DNA from: Gottschalkiaceae bacterium SANA
GTDB lineage: Bacteria; Bacillota; Clostridia; Tissierellales; GPF-1
Length of the DNA stretch: 64,000 nucleotides
Reading direction: 5' to 3'
Assembly: GCA_036323355.1 (NCBI GenBank)
Contig: AP028876.1
Coordinates: 1,674,001-1,738,000, forward strand
The notes under the pieces were generated by a model. It worked only from the letters and a program-made list of their open reading frames with translations. It searched no databases and was not told where the DNA came from. Below, in pieces: positions 25,003 to 33,859 of this stretch. The position numbers were made by a program, and so were the translations under genes. How positions within the stretch are numbered: position 1 is the stretch's first letter; each line of letters begins with the position of its first letter.

Positions 25003-25899
25003 ATGGAATCGATGAATATCAAACGCAATGACAATTTAAAGCTGATTGCAATGATTACCATGCTGATTGATCACTTGGGTCATATGCGAATGGTGGGGGA
25101 TGCTTTTTACACGATCAGTCGAACGATTGGGCGAATTGCGTTTCCGATTTTTGCCTATCAAATCGCCATTGGGTTTGAGAAGACAAGCAACCGAAAACGC
25201 TATGCCCTTCGTTTATTCGGATTCGGATTGATTGCACAAATACCCTATATCTGGTTCAATCCAGAATTGGAACGAAATCTTTTGCATTTTAATATACTCT
25301 TCCTGTTACTGGCCGGATTGGGGGTTTTGCAGCTTTTTGAATGGGGCGAGCAAGCAAGGCAACGCTATCGAGAAGTACAAAGAGGAATTGATTTTTTTAT
25401 TGCCGCTGGCTTTTATTTTGCGACCCTTGCATGGATTGTTTTACCTGAAGCAGTAACGATTCTTTGCCTTCAAAGAGGAATTGATATCTCCTTTGAATAC
25501 AGCAGTTATGGTCTGCTCATGATTTTGCTTTTTTATCGATTTCGAAGAAGGCCATGGAAGATGGCGGTTGCCTATCTGGCATTGTCATTGATTGGTGTGG
25601 GCTTGACATCCATTTGGGTCGCGGTTAAATATGGCCCTCAACTCACAGGCGGAGACGTTGGATATTTTCAAGCGCTACAGAACTGGGATTTAATTAGGGG
25701 GATTATGACAAGAAATCTAGTTAATTTCAGTCTAACCGGGGTTTGGTTTCAAGCTCGGAGTTTCCTTTCAATTCCGATACTCATCTTCTTTGAATCCTAT
25801 CGAGGGCGGTTTCAAATTCATTTGAATCGGGCCGTAGGGTATTGGTTCTATCCTGTACATATTGGAATACTTGTTGCAATTACAACATTTCTGAGATGA
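25003..25899 (+). CDS. TraX family membrane protein
   Basis: A 298-residue protein with about eight membrane helices, starting NLKLIAMITMLIDHLGHM, the TraX signature with conserved D-H-x-G. TraX of plasmid F acetylates pilin; chromosomal Firmicute homologues are putative membrane acyltransferases without known substrate. There is no conjugation gene nearby. GGGAGG precedes the ATG, 9 bases after the GNAT stop, so it ends the rubredoxin-GNAT-TraX set. Confidence 0.87.
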   Translation: MESMNIKRNDNLKLIAMITMLIDHLGHMRMVGDAFYTISRTIGRIAFPIFAYQIAIGFEKTSNRKRYALRLFGFGLIAQIPYIWFNPELERNLLHFNILFLLLAGLGVLQLFEWGEQARQRYREVQRGIDFFIAAGFYFATLAWIVLPEAVTILCLQRGIDISFEYSSYGLLMILLFYRFRRRPWKMAVAYLALSLIGVGLTSIWVAVKYGPQLTGGDVGYFQALQNWDLIRGIMTRNLVNFSLTGVWFQARSFLSIPILIFFESYRGRFQIHLNRAVGYWFYPVHIGILVAITTFLR

Positions 25900-25914
25900 A
25901 AATCAAGAAGAAGT

Positions 25915-25942
25915 AAAAAAGGGCAGAAGCCCTTTTTTTTCA
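25915..25942 (+). terminator. terminator after the TraX-like gene
   Basis: AAAAAAGGGC-AGAA-GCCCTTTTTT followed by further T residues. Confidence 0.93.
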
Positions 25943-25984
25943 TGGAAAACCTATGGTATGATAAATCCATTGGAGGAAGCCGGG

Positions 25985-28012
25985 ATGAAACAACGACAAT
26001 TTGCTCTATTGCGATGGATTTTGCAACATGATTCTGTTGCTGAAAATGAAATACTTGAACGATACATGATTTCAAAGAGAACCTTACAATATGACATCAA
26101 GGCAATCAATGAATGGTTGATGGAACGTACGCTGCCTGAGTTGACTCGAATGAATGACGGATGCTTTCAATTGTTGTTGACTCAATTGATGCAGGAACAG
26201 GTTTTGCAAGAAATTGAAAGCCATAGCATCCTTTTTCATCAAATGAATGAAAGGGCGCGAGAAGAGTATTTGTTATTTTTGCTTTATTTTGAGAAAGATT
26301 TTGTGACTGCCCAAGCGCTGAGCAAGAAGCTTGAAATGAGTCGCAACAGCATACGTAAAATCTTGGTCGATCTGCAGGAAAAGGTTAAAGCAGAAGGTGT
26401 ATATTTGAAAAGCAAGCCAAAGTCCGGATGGGCATTGATTGGTGATGAGGCTGATCTTCGCCGTTGCTTTGTTAAATGGTTCCATGAAGTCTTTGTTAAT
26501 CGAGGCTCAGGGGTGGATATTCATAGAAATGCGATGCTTCAAATGATCGAGGGTGAGATTCCGAAATGGGCGGATTGGAAAAAAGAACGGTTTTCTATCC
26601 TATCGAAGGGGATTTCAGATCGATCTAGCGGGCGTGTCGTTGCAAGTATTGTAATTTCAATCTTGCGTCATCAAAATGCGAAAGAATTAAGTGTGCAGCC
26701 CATAGAAATTCCAGTTCTGGTCGAAAGTGGCGCATTACCGCGTTTTGAGGCTTTAATCAAAGGCTTTGATTTTCCTTTGAATCATCAGGATCACGTGTTC
26801 TGTGCTAAGTATCTTTTGGGAAATCGAGCGATTGACATGGATCAGAAGATTGAAGTCGTCTTCGATGAACTACCTAAGATTGTGAAGACCATGGTTAAAG
26901 ATATGTGCGAAATTTCCCACAATCCGATCCGTGAACCTGAACGGCTAGTGAAGAGTTTGATTGCTCATTTGCAACCTACAATTTTCCGTATTCGGTTTGG
27001 TATTGAAGTGGAAAATTCTCTGCTTGCACAAATTCAAGAAAGATATCGAGGGTATTATCGGGCAGCACGAATTGCATCCCGTCCTTTAGAACAGCATTTT
27101 TTGATTCATATGCCAGCAGAAGAAGTGGCCTTTATCGCTATGCATTTCGGTGCATTTATCGAGAAAGAGCAGAAAAAGCAGATCCGAATTCTTCTCGTTT
27201 GTCACGAAGGGATGGCTACGGTACGATTGATTGAATCACGTTTACGGGAAGAATTTGATTCCTATGAAATTATAGGAATCATGAGCCGGAATGAATATAT
27301 GGAATGTCGTGAGATCCATGCAGATTTGATTGTAACAACGGTGAATTTACAGGGAAAGGGACTTCCAATAGTACAAGTAGAGCCTTTGTTATCTGAACGC
27401 AATCAGAATCGATTGGGAGAACTATTAAACAAGAGAACGAATCATCGAGATAAATCTACAGAAAGGATCCTCCAGGAAGTGGAACGGTATTGTACGATTC
27501 ATCAGCCTCGACTTCTACGGTCCTCGATTCAAGAAATTTTGGAAGAAAAACAGTCTGGGAAAAAACTGTCTGATTGCTTGCCCCTTGATCGAATTCAATT
27601 GGGTGTTCATGCGGAAACCTGGCAGGATGCGGTTCAGCTTGCAGCAGAACCACTTTCGCAATGCGGTGCCATCACGGAAAGCTATCATTTAAAAATGATG
27701 GAAAACATCGAACGATTTCGAGCCTATGTTGTTGTGAAAAAATCTGTGGCAATGCCTCATGCAAGGCCAGAAGACGGTGCTTTGGATACCCAGGCTAGTC
27801 TTGTGGTTCTTTCCAAAGGCGTAAAATTCGGCCATCCTAAAAACGATCCCGTACGTGTTGTCTTTGTTCTGACATCGATAGATGGTCATCAGCACTTAAG
27901 GGCTTTGGACACCTTTCGGAAAATGATTGCAACAGAGGATGCGTTGAAATACTTAAAGCAAATGAAAGATCGGGAGGTGTGCAAGAAATGGATAGCCGAA
28001 CTGGAACAATAA
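25985..28012 (+). CDS. PRD-containing transcriptional regulator with fused PTS EIIB-like and EIIA domains
   Basis: A 675-residue multidomain regulator of the MtlR/LicR type. The N-terminal helix-turn-helix starts MKQRQFALLRWILQH and continues ISKRTLQYDIKAINEWL. A second HTH follows (AQALSKKLEMSRNSIRKILVDL), then PTS regulation domains with histidines in QHFLIHMPAEEVAFIAMHFGAF. An EIIB-like domain has ILLVCHEGMATVRLIESRL, and a C-terminal EIIA type 2 domain has the phosphorylatable histidine in VAMPHARPEDGA. The ATG at 25985 follows TTGGAGG by 8 bases. No separate EIIA gene accompanies the EIIB and EIIC genes, so this EIIA may both regulate and carry phosphate for transport. Confidence 0.9.
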   Translation: MKQRQFALLRWILQHDSVAENEILERYMISKRTLQYDIKAINEWLMERTLPELTRMNDGCFQLLLTQLMQEQVLQEIESHSILFHQMNERAREEYLLFLLYFEKDFVTAQALSKKLEMSRNSIRKILVDLQEKVKAEGVYLKSKPKSGWALIGDEADLRRCFVKWFHEVFVNRGSGVDIHRNAMLQMIEGEIPKWADWKKERFSILSKGISDRSSGRVVASIVISILRHQNAKELSVQPIEIPVLVESGALPRFEALIKGFDFPLNHQDHVFCAKYLLGNRAIDMDQKIEVVFDELPKIVKTMVKDMCEISHNPIREPERLVKSLIAHLQPTIFRIRFGIEVENSLLAQIQERYRGYYRAARIASRPLEQHFLIHMPAEEVAFIAMHFGAFIEKEQKKQIRILLVCHEGMATVRLIESRLREEFDSYEIIGIMSRNEYMECREIHADLIVTTVNLQGKGLPIVQVEPLLSERNQNRLGELLNKRTNHRDKSTERILQEVERYCTIHQPRLLRSSIQEILEEKQSGKKLSDCLPLDRIQLGVHAETWQDAVQLAAEPLSQCGAITESYHLKMMENIERFRAYVVVKKSVAMPHARPEDGALDTQASLVVLSKGVKFGHPKNDPVRVVFVLTSIDGHQHLRALDTFRKMIATEDALKYLKQMKDREVCKKWIAELEQ

Positions 28013-28284
28013 AAATACTGGTTGTCTGTGGAATGGGTGTGGGAAGTAGCTATTTTGTGATGCAGAACGTCATTCAGGCCGTGAAGGAAATGGGTTGGAA
28101 CGCTGAGGTTGAAAATACGGATATCTTCAATGCTGCCTCCATGGAAGTTGATTTGCTTGTTGGTGCAGACTATCTGGTCGACTTGGTTGAAAGCGATTGT
28201 ATGCGGATTGCCTTGGATGATTTGTTGGATCAGGATGAGCTTGTTGAAAAGATGAAAAAGGTGAAGGAGCAACTTCATGATTGA
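27988..28284 (+). CDS. PTS EIIB component (SgaB/UlaB-like)
   Basis: A 98-residue EIIB with the phosphocysteine loop VVCGMGVGSSYFV near residues 12-24, the pattern of ascorbate/galactitol-type EIIB. It is cytoplasmic, taking phosphate from an EIIA histidine and passing it to the sugar in EIIC. GGGAGG precedes the ATG at about 10 bases; an in-frame GTG at 27979 abuts the site and is less likely. It overlaps the regulator stop by 25 bases and the EIIC start by 8. Confidence 0.9.
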   Translation: MDSRTGTIKILVVCGMGVGSSYFVMQNVIQAVKEMGWNAEVENTDIFNAASMEVDLLVGADYLVDLVESDCMRIALDDLLDQDELVEKMKKVKEQLHD

Positions 28285-29545
28285 GCTTGGAGCACAAATT
28301 GCGAAGAATGGATACTTGATTATGGCCTTGTATGTTCTTGTAGGCGGAATACTGATGCGTCAGAATTGGAAAAAAACCATGCGATCCGTAATTCGAGCGG
28401 CCATCGGAGTGATCCTCCTCACCTTGGGCGGGGAAGTGATTATGAGATCCTTGGTCAGCTTGACCTATGTTTTTCAACGCAGTTTTCGCGTGATTGGCAT
28501 CTTGTCCAGCAATGAACGATTACTGGCTTATACAGATAGTCAATATGGAGGCATGTTGTATGGGATCATGCTAGTTGGAATGGCCATTAATGTATTGATG
28601 GCCCGATTTACACGATTCAAGTACGTTTTTTTGGCGGGTCATCAAGTACTATTTATGAGTGGCGCGTTGGCAGCTATGGCAACCTATCTAACTCTTTCGC
28701 CCTTAGTCGGGATTTTGAGTGCAGGGATTTTGTTGGGTGTGATGATGACGGTTTTTCCCCATTTGATTCAACCCTATACAGAACGAATTACGGGGAAAAA
28801 AGAAATGGCTGTCGGTCATTTTTCCAGTCTGGGATTTTTTTTAAGCGCATGGATTGGCAAGGTGTTTCATAAGGAAGCGGACGAATCTATTAAAAGGAAG
28901 AATGCAAATGGATTCTTAGATGATCATATTGTAGCAACAGCGATTTTCATGGTTGCGATATTTTTAATCAGTGCGCTTTTTGCCAAGCGATCCTATGTGG
29001 AGGATATTACCGGTGGAAACTTCTATTTGTTATTTGCCTTGGAACAAGGATTGACATTTACTGGAGGCGTTTATATTATCATTAACGGTGTGAGATTGAT
29101 TATTCAAGAAATTATGCCAATCTTTCAGCAAGTTGCAAAACGATTTGTTCCCAATGCGATTCCGGCTTTGGATGTATCAATGTTGTTCGTTTATCAACGT
29201 GGAAGACTGATGTTGGGATTTGTCGGTTCTTTGCTTGGTGGTGTTTTAGCTATGTTTGTTTTGGGGACTTGGAGCGTATGGGTGATTATTCCTTCATCAA
29301 CCGTTTATTTCTTCAGTGGTTCTGCCTCTGGTCTCTATGGATACTCTACGGGAGGGAAGCGTGGTGCTATTCTTTCCTCGGTTCTATTTGGTTTCGCTTT
29401 GGGTGCTTTGCCGATTTTGACCATGAGGTTGCTCTCGGAATTGGGATTTTACCGTGTTGTTTTCCCAGAAATTGATTTTCAAATTTTGGCTGGCATTACC
29501 ATGGGAATTAAACGAATTATCCAATTGTTAGGATTTGCGGGCTAG
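28277..29545 (+). CDS. PTS EIIC component (SgaT/UlaA-like)
   Basis: A 422-residue polytopic membrane protein of the ascorbate-type EIIC family, with glycine-rich helices and the segments SLLGGVLAMFVLGTWSVWVI and SGSASGLYGYSTGGKRGA. It forms the sugar channel with the EIIB upstream. The substrate might be ascorbate or another sugar acid or polyol; no catabolic enzyme lies in the operon to tell. Confidence 0.87.
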   Translation: MIELGAQIAKNGYLIMALYVLVGGILMRQNWKKTMRSVIRAAIGVILLTLGGEVIMRSLVSLTYVFQRSFRVIGILSSNERLLAYTDSQYGGMLYGIMLVGMAINVLMARFTRFKYVFLAGHQVLFMSGALAAMATYLTLSPLVGILSAGILLGVMMTVFPHLIQPYTERITGKKEMAVGHFSSLGFFLSAWIGKVFHKEADESIKRKNANGFLDDHIVATAIFMVAIFLISALFAKRSYVEDITGGNFYLLFALEQGLTFTGGVYIIINGVRLIIQEIMPIFQQVAKRFVPNAIPALDVSMLFVYQRGRLMLGFVGSLLGGVLAMFVLGTWSVWVIIPSSTVYFFSGSASGLYGYSTGGKRGAILSSVLFGFALGALPILTMRLLSELGFYRVVFPEIDFQILAGITMGIKRIIQLLGFAG

Positions 29546-29585
29546 ACGCGCAAAAGAATGGACGATAAAGTAAGCGATTTCCCCT

Positions 29586-29610
29586 TATAATAAACTTGTA
29601 GTTAAGTTTA
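29586..29610 (+). promoter_or_regulatory. -10 box and palindromic operator before the second ABC operon
   Basis: A perfect TATAAT at 29586-29591 runs into a perfect 7-6-7 inverted repeat TAAACTTGTAGTTAAGTTTA (29591-29610) at the expected transcription start. There is no good -35 at the right distance. The repeat is unlike a Fur box and probably binds another regulator. Confidence 0.5.
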
Positions 29611-29629
29611 TGACTGAGGGGGATTTTTT

Positions 29630-30688
29630 ATGAAACGATTTTTTTCACTCGTACTAGTTTTAATGATGGCATTAACTGTTTTTGCGGGGTGTGCAAGTGA
29701 TGAAGCAGCAGCACCGGCGGCAGATGCTTTACCGGGCGATGGTCTTGAACTTGTGGTTTATGCAGGATTGATGGAAGATCATGCAATCTTGGCAATGCGA
29801 GAATTTGAGAAGGAAACTGGTGTTAATGTCGACATGGTTCGAATGAGCGGTGGTGAAATTTTTGCTCGAATTAAAGCCGAGAAAGAAAATCCATCAGCGA
29901 GTGTTTGGTATGGTGGTGGCGCATTAACATTTATTCAAGCCAAGAACGAAGGATTGTTGGAAAACTATCAATCACCTATTGCAGAAACGATCCCAGCGAA
30001 CTTTAAAGATTCAGAGGGCGCATGGACTGGTATATACTCTGGCTATCTTGGTATTGAAGGCAATAAAAAGTGGTTGGAAGAAAATGGAATGGAATTGCCA
30101 AAAACATTTGATGACCTATTGAAACCGGAATTCAAAGGCAATATTGTTATTGCTCATCCTGGCTCTTCATCGACTGCCTATAACTTCTTGGCGACCGTTA
30201 TTCAATTGAAGGGCGAGGAAGAAGGCTTCAAGTATCTGCAGAAATTTAACGAGCAGGTTCGTCAATACACGAAATCAGGCTCCGCTCCAGGACGTATGGT
30301 TGGTATGGGTGAAGCGCCAATCGCCATCGGTTTCTTGCACGATGCGATTAAATATCAAAAAGAAGGTTATGAAGATTTGATATTTACAGCACCGGAAGAT
30401 GGAACGGGTTATGAAATCGGCGCAGTTGGTATTATCAAAGACGGACCGGATCAAGAAGCAGCGAAATTATTTGTTGATTGGGCATTGTCTAAGGAAGCAC
30501 AAGAGTTGGGACAGACAGTTGGTTCGTACCAGTTCTTGACAAATCCTGACGCAAATCCACCGGAAGCAGCTATGCAATTGAAAGGAACAACATTGATCGA
30601 TTATGATTTTGTCTGGGCTGGAAATCAACGACAGGCTTTTATTGAGAAATTCATGGAGTTGACTCAAACTGAATTGCCAACAGAGTAG
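29630..30688 (+). CDS. AfuA/FbpA-like ABC transporter substrate-binding lipoprotein
   Basis: A 352-residue class II binding protein. Signal peptide with lipobox FAGC (C21), an alanine-rich linker, then LELVVYAGLMEDHAILAMREF and WYGGGALTFIQAKNEGLLENY, the pattern of ferric-iron, phosphonate and related organic-ion binders. GNIVIAHPGSSSTAYNFLA lines the ligand site. Paired Fe-ligating tyrosines are not evident near the C terminus, and no Fur box lies upstream, so a ligand other than free iron (for instance an iron chelate, phosphonate or organophosphate) is quite possible. Confidence 0.87.
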   Translation: MKRFFSLVLVLMMALTVFAGCASDEAAAPAADALPGDGLELVVYAGLMEDHAILAMREFEKETGVNVDMVRMSGGEIFARIKAEKENPSASVWYGGGALTFIQAKNEGLLENYQSPIAETIPANFKDSEGAWTGIYSGYLGIEGNKKWLEENGMELPKTFDDLLKPEFKGNIVIAHPGSSSTAYNFLATVIQLKGEEEGFKYLQKFNEQVRQYTKSGSAPGRMVGMGEAPIAIGFLHDAIKYQKEGYEDLIFTAPEDGTGYEIGAVGIIKDGPDQEAAKLFVDWALSKEAQELGQTVGSYQFLTNPDANPPEAAMQLKGTTLIDYDFVWAGNQRQAFIEKFMELTQTELPTE

Positions 30689-30717
30689 TACTGGAAAAGT
30701 TGTACTCGAAGAATAAA

Positions 30718-30755
30718 ACTGGAAAAGGTGCCCCATTCGGGGCACTTTTCTTTCA
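30718..30755 (+). terminator. attenuating terminator between binding protein and permease genes
   Basis: GTGCCCC-ATTC-GGGGCAC flanked by A and T runs, in the 79-base gap inside the operon. It likely lets the binding protein be made in excess over the membrane components. Confidence 0.85.
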
Positions 30756-30767
30756 GGGGGGATTATC

Positions 30768-32462
30768 ATGCAAACGAACACGAGAAAATTAAAGATGAAA
30801 TCTGAGATTGCTACCATGAAAAATGTGATCAGAGATCCGGCTTTGTTTACGACGATCATTATTGTCTTGTCAATAGTGACATTATTTATTGTAATTCCGT
30901 TATTTCGCATTATGGGTAGCAGTTTTCTTTTTGAAGGTGGAGTTTCAACCAAGTACTATGAAGCAATTTTTACAAAAGCGTATAATCGATTAATTATTAA
31001 GAATACGTTAAAACTCGGTTTGACAGTCAGTATCTTGGCGACGAGTATCGGTTTCCTTTTCGCCTATGCATCGGCTTATCTAAAGATGAAAAGTAAGCGA
31101 CTTTTTGATGCGATTGCAATTTTACCCATTATTTCACCACCCTTTTTAATTGCATTGTCGGCAATTTTACTATTTGGACGAACGGGTTTGATTAGCCGAG
31201 GACTCTTGGGCATGAGAGATGCTGAAATCTATGGTTTCAAAGGACTGGTTTTGGTTCAGACGTTGACCTTTTTCCCAGTTGCCTATCTGGTCTTATCCGG
31301 CCTGTTAAAGCAGATTGATCCATCGGTGGAAGAAGCATCTAGAAGCCTGGGTGCATCAAGAAGCGAAGTGTTTAGAACGGTTACGGTGCCCTTGATGGCA
31401 CCTGGAATCGCCAATGCAGCGTTACTAATTTTCATTCAATCCGTTGCCGATTTCGGCAATCCCATGGTAATCGGTGGGAATTACACCACCATGGCGGCGC
31501 AGATTTATCTACAGGGGATTGGTAGCATGGATATGAGCGGAGCAACGGCTCTAGCGATGATTCTGTTGGTGATCTCAGTATCGGCATTTATTATTCAAAA
31601 ATATTATGTAGGAAAAAAATCCTATATTACAGTAACGGGTAAAATCTCTCGTGCACGACAATTAATCGATGAACCCCATATCGTGAAACCGATTCAAGTA
31701 CTGGTTATATTGATCAGTCTATTGGTTGGAATGATGTATATTCTTGTACCGATTGGTTCGTTTGTAAAATTGTGGGGTGTCAATTATTCCTTAACCTTAG
31801 ACCATTTCCGCTATGTCATGGATCTGGGAATCAAACCAATTTTGGATACAACGGTTCTTGCTTTAATTGCGACTCCGATTACCGGAATTTTAGCGATGGT
31901 CATTGCTTTTCTTACGGTGCGTCGAAGATTTCCAGGGCGAAGCTATATGGAATTTACAACCATGTTGGCGATTGCCATTCCAGGAACCGTTATTGGACTC
32001 GGCTATGTATTGACCTTTAATACAGGGCCAGTGGTTTTAACGGGAACAGCTACTATTTTGATCATTGCATTTATGATCAGAAGTATGCCAGTTGGAATTC
32101 GATCGGGTATAGCGGCACTTCAACAAATCGATCCATCCATTGAAGAGGCTGCCAGTATTTTGGGTGCTTCCAGTCAAAAAGTGTTTACCTCAGTTACTTT
32201 GCCAATGATTCGTCCCGCTTTCTTTAGCGGACTTGTGAACTCCTTTGCAAGAAGTATGACATTGGTTTCTACCGTGATTTTCTTGGTATCAGCACGATGG
32301 AATTTACTGACGGTTGCAATAATGGCACAGATTGATCAGGGTAAGATTGGCGTAGCCAGTGTGTATTCAACCATTTTGATTATTATTGTGGCGAGTGTCA
32401 TTTCACTGATTCGAGTTATTGTATCTCGATTTGGCGTAAGTGCGGATGATATCGTGTTGTAG
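30768..32462 (+). CDS. ABC transporter permease (fused two-domain, FbpB-like)
   Basis: A 564-residue permease with two transport domains and about twelve membrane helices. EAA-type loops are EEASRSLGASRSEVFRTVTVP near residue 192 (first half) and EEAASILGASSQKVFTSVTLP near 463 (second half). It works with the binding protein upstream and the ATPase 9 bases downstream. The GGGGG-rich site at about 30755-30760 precedes the ATG. Confidence 0.92.
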   Translation: MQTNTRKLKMKSEIATMKNVIRDPALFTTIIIVLSIVTLFIVIPLFRIMGSSFLFEGGVSTKYYEAIFTKAYNRLIIKNTLKLGLTVSILATSIGFLFAYASAYLKMKSKRLFDAIAILPIISPPFLIALSAILLFGRTGLISRGLLGMRDAEIYGFKGLVLVQTLTFFPVAYLVLSGLLKQIDPSVEEASRSLGASRSEVFRTVTVPLMAPGIANAALLIFIQSVADFGNPMVIGGNYTTMAAQIYLQGIGSMDMSGATALAMILLVISVSAFIIQKYYVGKKSYITVTGKISRARQLIDEPHIVKPIQVLVILISLLVGMMYILVPIGSFVKLWGVNYSLTLDHFRYVMDLGIKPILDTTVLALIATPITGILAMVIAFLTVRRRFPGRSYMEFTTMLAIAIPGTVIGLGYVLTFNTGPVVLTGTATILIIAFMIRSMPVGIRSGIAALQQIDPSIEEAASILGASSQKVFTSVTLPMIRPAFFSGLVNSFARSMTLVSTVIFLVSARWNLLTVAIMAQIDQGKIGVASVYSTILIIIVASVISLIRVIVSRFGVSADDIVL

Positions 32463-32471
32463 GAGGAAAAT

Positions 32472-33539
32472 ATGAAAGAAGCAAAAGGAATACTTTTAAA
32501 AAATCTGACGAAGACATTTGTCACGTCAAAAAACACCCAGGTTGAGGCTGTTAAACAAGTGAATTTAACCATCAGACCCGGTGAATTTGTAACGCTTTTA
32601 GGACCTTCGGGCTGTGGGAAAACGACTATTTTGAGAATGGTTGCAGGATTCGAAACCTTGACTGAGGGTGAGGTTGTCATTGGGAACGAGGATGTGAGCC
32701 CTTTGACACCGGATAAGCGAGATATCTCAATGGTCTTTCAAAACTATGCTTTGTTTCCCCATATGAATGTCTATAACAATATCGCCTATGGATTGAAGCT
32801 TCAAAAACTACCCAAAAAGGAGATTGACGAGCGGGTTAATCGGATTTTAACTATGATGAAGATGGAGGATTTTGCAAGTCGAGTTCCATCACAGATGTCT
32901 GGTGGGCAACAGCAAAGGGTTTCACTTGCTCGTGCCTTGGTGATGGAGCCAGCAGTCTTGCTCTTTGATGAGCCCTTGTCGAATCTGGATGCGAAGCTTC
33001 GTCTCCATATGCGAGATGAAATTCGAAGAATTCAGCAAGAGGTTGGGATTACATCAATCTATGTAACTCACGATCAATCGGAAGCGATGGGACTTTCTGA
33101 CAAGGTTGTTATTATGAAAGACGGCATGATCCAGCAAGTCGGTTCTCCTCATGAGATTTATCAAATGCCGGCCAATGCTTTTGTTGCGGGATTTATCGGG
33201 CGAGCCAATATTATACCTGGTGTCATTGAGTCCAAGGAAGAGGAAGCGACGGTGGTTGAAGTCAAAGGCGTAAAATACCGGGTGCCACGTGCAACGGAAC
33301 ATGAGATCGGGGAAACGATAGAAATGGTGCTACGGCCCGAGAGTGTCACTCTTGGTGTAGAAGAATTTGAAACCCAAGTAAGCAAGAGTATCTTTATGGG
33401 AGAAACCCATGAATACGAGGTAAAATGGGGAGATACGATTCTTCAAATTTGTGAGAGCAATCCATTTGGCAAACCAAGCTATGACGTGGGCGACAAGCTG
33501 ATGTTGGGTTTTGATGAGAAAGCCTTGCATATTTTATAA
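32472..33539 (+). CDS. ABC transporter ATPase (PotA/FbpC-like with TOBE domain)
   Basis: A 355-residue ATPase. Walker A GPSGCGKTT, signature MSGGQQQRVSLARAL, Walker B LLFDEPLSNLD, H-loop in YVTHDQSEAM. The C-terminal 110 residues form the TOBE-type regulatory domain (IIPGVIESKEEEATVVEVKG to the end). Unlike the short ATPase of the Fur-controlled importer, this one has full length. AGGAGG precedes the ATG by about 6 bases. Confidence 0.93.
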   Translation: MKEAKGILLKNLTKTFVTSKNTQVEAVKQVNLTIRPGEFVTLLGPSGCGKTTILRMVAGFETLTEGEVVIGNEDVSPLTPDKRDISMVFQNYALFPHMNVYNNIAYGLKLQKLPKKEIDERVNRILTMMKMEDFASRVPSQMSGGQQQRVSLARALVMEPAVLLFDEPLSNLDAKLRLHMRDEIRRIQQEVGITSIYVTHDQSEAMGLSDKVVIMKDGMIQQVGSPHEIYQMPANAFVAGFIGRANIIPGVIESKEEEATVVEVKGVKYRVPRATEHEIGETIEMVLRPESVTLGVEEFETQVSKSIFMGETHEYEVKWGDTILQICESNPFGKPSYDVGDKLMLGFDEKALHIL

Positions 33540-33549
33540 AAAACAAGTG

Positions 33550-33578
33550 TTGACAATCCGCGGACAAGATGATACACT
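33550..33578 (+). promoter_or_regulatory. promoter of the T-box micropeptide transcription unit
   Basis: TTGACA (33550-33555), a 17-base spacer and TACACT (33573-33578), directly after the ABC operon. It gives the T-box leader its own transcription start near 33585. Confidence 0.75.
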
Positions 33579-33589
33579 TTCGTTAATAT

Positions 33590-33825
33590 TTAAATGGCGA
33601 TGACGAAACGCCGAAATCAGGAACTGTACAGCGAATTTGGGGAAGTGGTGGAACCCAGATCGGGGATTGATTTCGAACTCCTTTCAGAGTCTTGTCTGTG
33701 AAGCTTAGTAGTGGACAACGGAAGCCCCGTTATAGGCAAAGAAGAAATTCGGAGTGACACGAAAGTGTAACGAAGGTGGTACCGCGGGTAATGACTCGTC
33801 CTTTTATTGGACGGGTCTTTTTGTT
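33590..33825 (+). promoter_or_regulatory. T-box leader controlling the micropeptide cassette
   Basis: A complete T-box. Stem I has CGAAATCA (33612-33619) paired with TGATTTCG (33668-33675), topped by a distal hairpin ATTTGGG/CCCAGAT (33635-33641, 33654-33660) with a GTGGTGG-containing loop. The specifier region follows at once: GAACTCC, read as CTC (Leu, 33678-33680) or TCC (Ser). The T-box sequence GGTGGTACCGCG (33775-33786) pairs with the tRNA end; its T at the variable position calls for A73, which fits Leu and argues against Ser (usually G73). The terminator is GACTCGTCC/GGACGGGTC (33793-33817) plus T run. Uncharged tRNA should favour antitermination and expression of the peptides. Confidence 0.9.
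33793..33825 (+). terminator. T-box regulated terminator of the micropeptide unit
   Basis: Nine-base stem GACTCGTCC/GGACGGGTC with loop TTTTATT and a T-rich tail. Its 5' arm lies just after the T-box sequence, in the usual place for the alternative antiterminator. Confidence 0.88.
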
Positions 33826-33859
33826 TACTTGAAAATAATAGAAGGGGAGGTGAAGATCA

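Noticed and set aside
33541-33830. Possible tRNA gene or small RNA of another class in this structured stretch.
   Set aside because: The T-box sequence followed by a terminator, and the Stem I pairing, identify a T-box leader; there is no acceptor/T-arm pattern of a tRNA.
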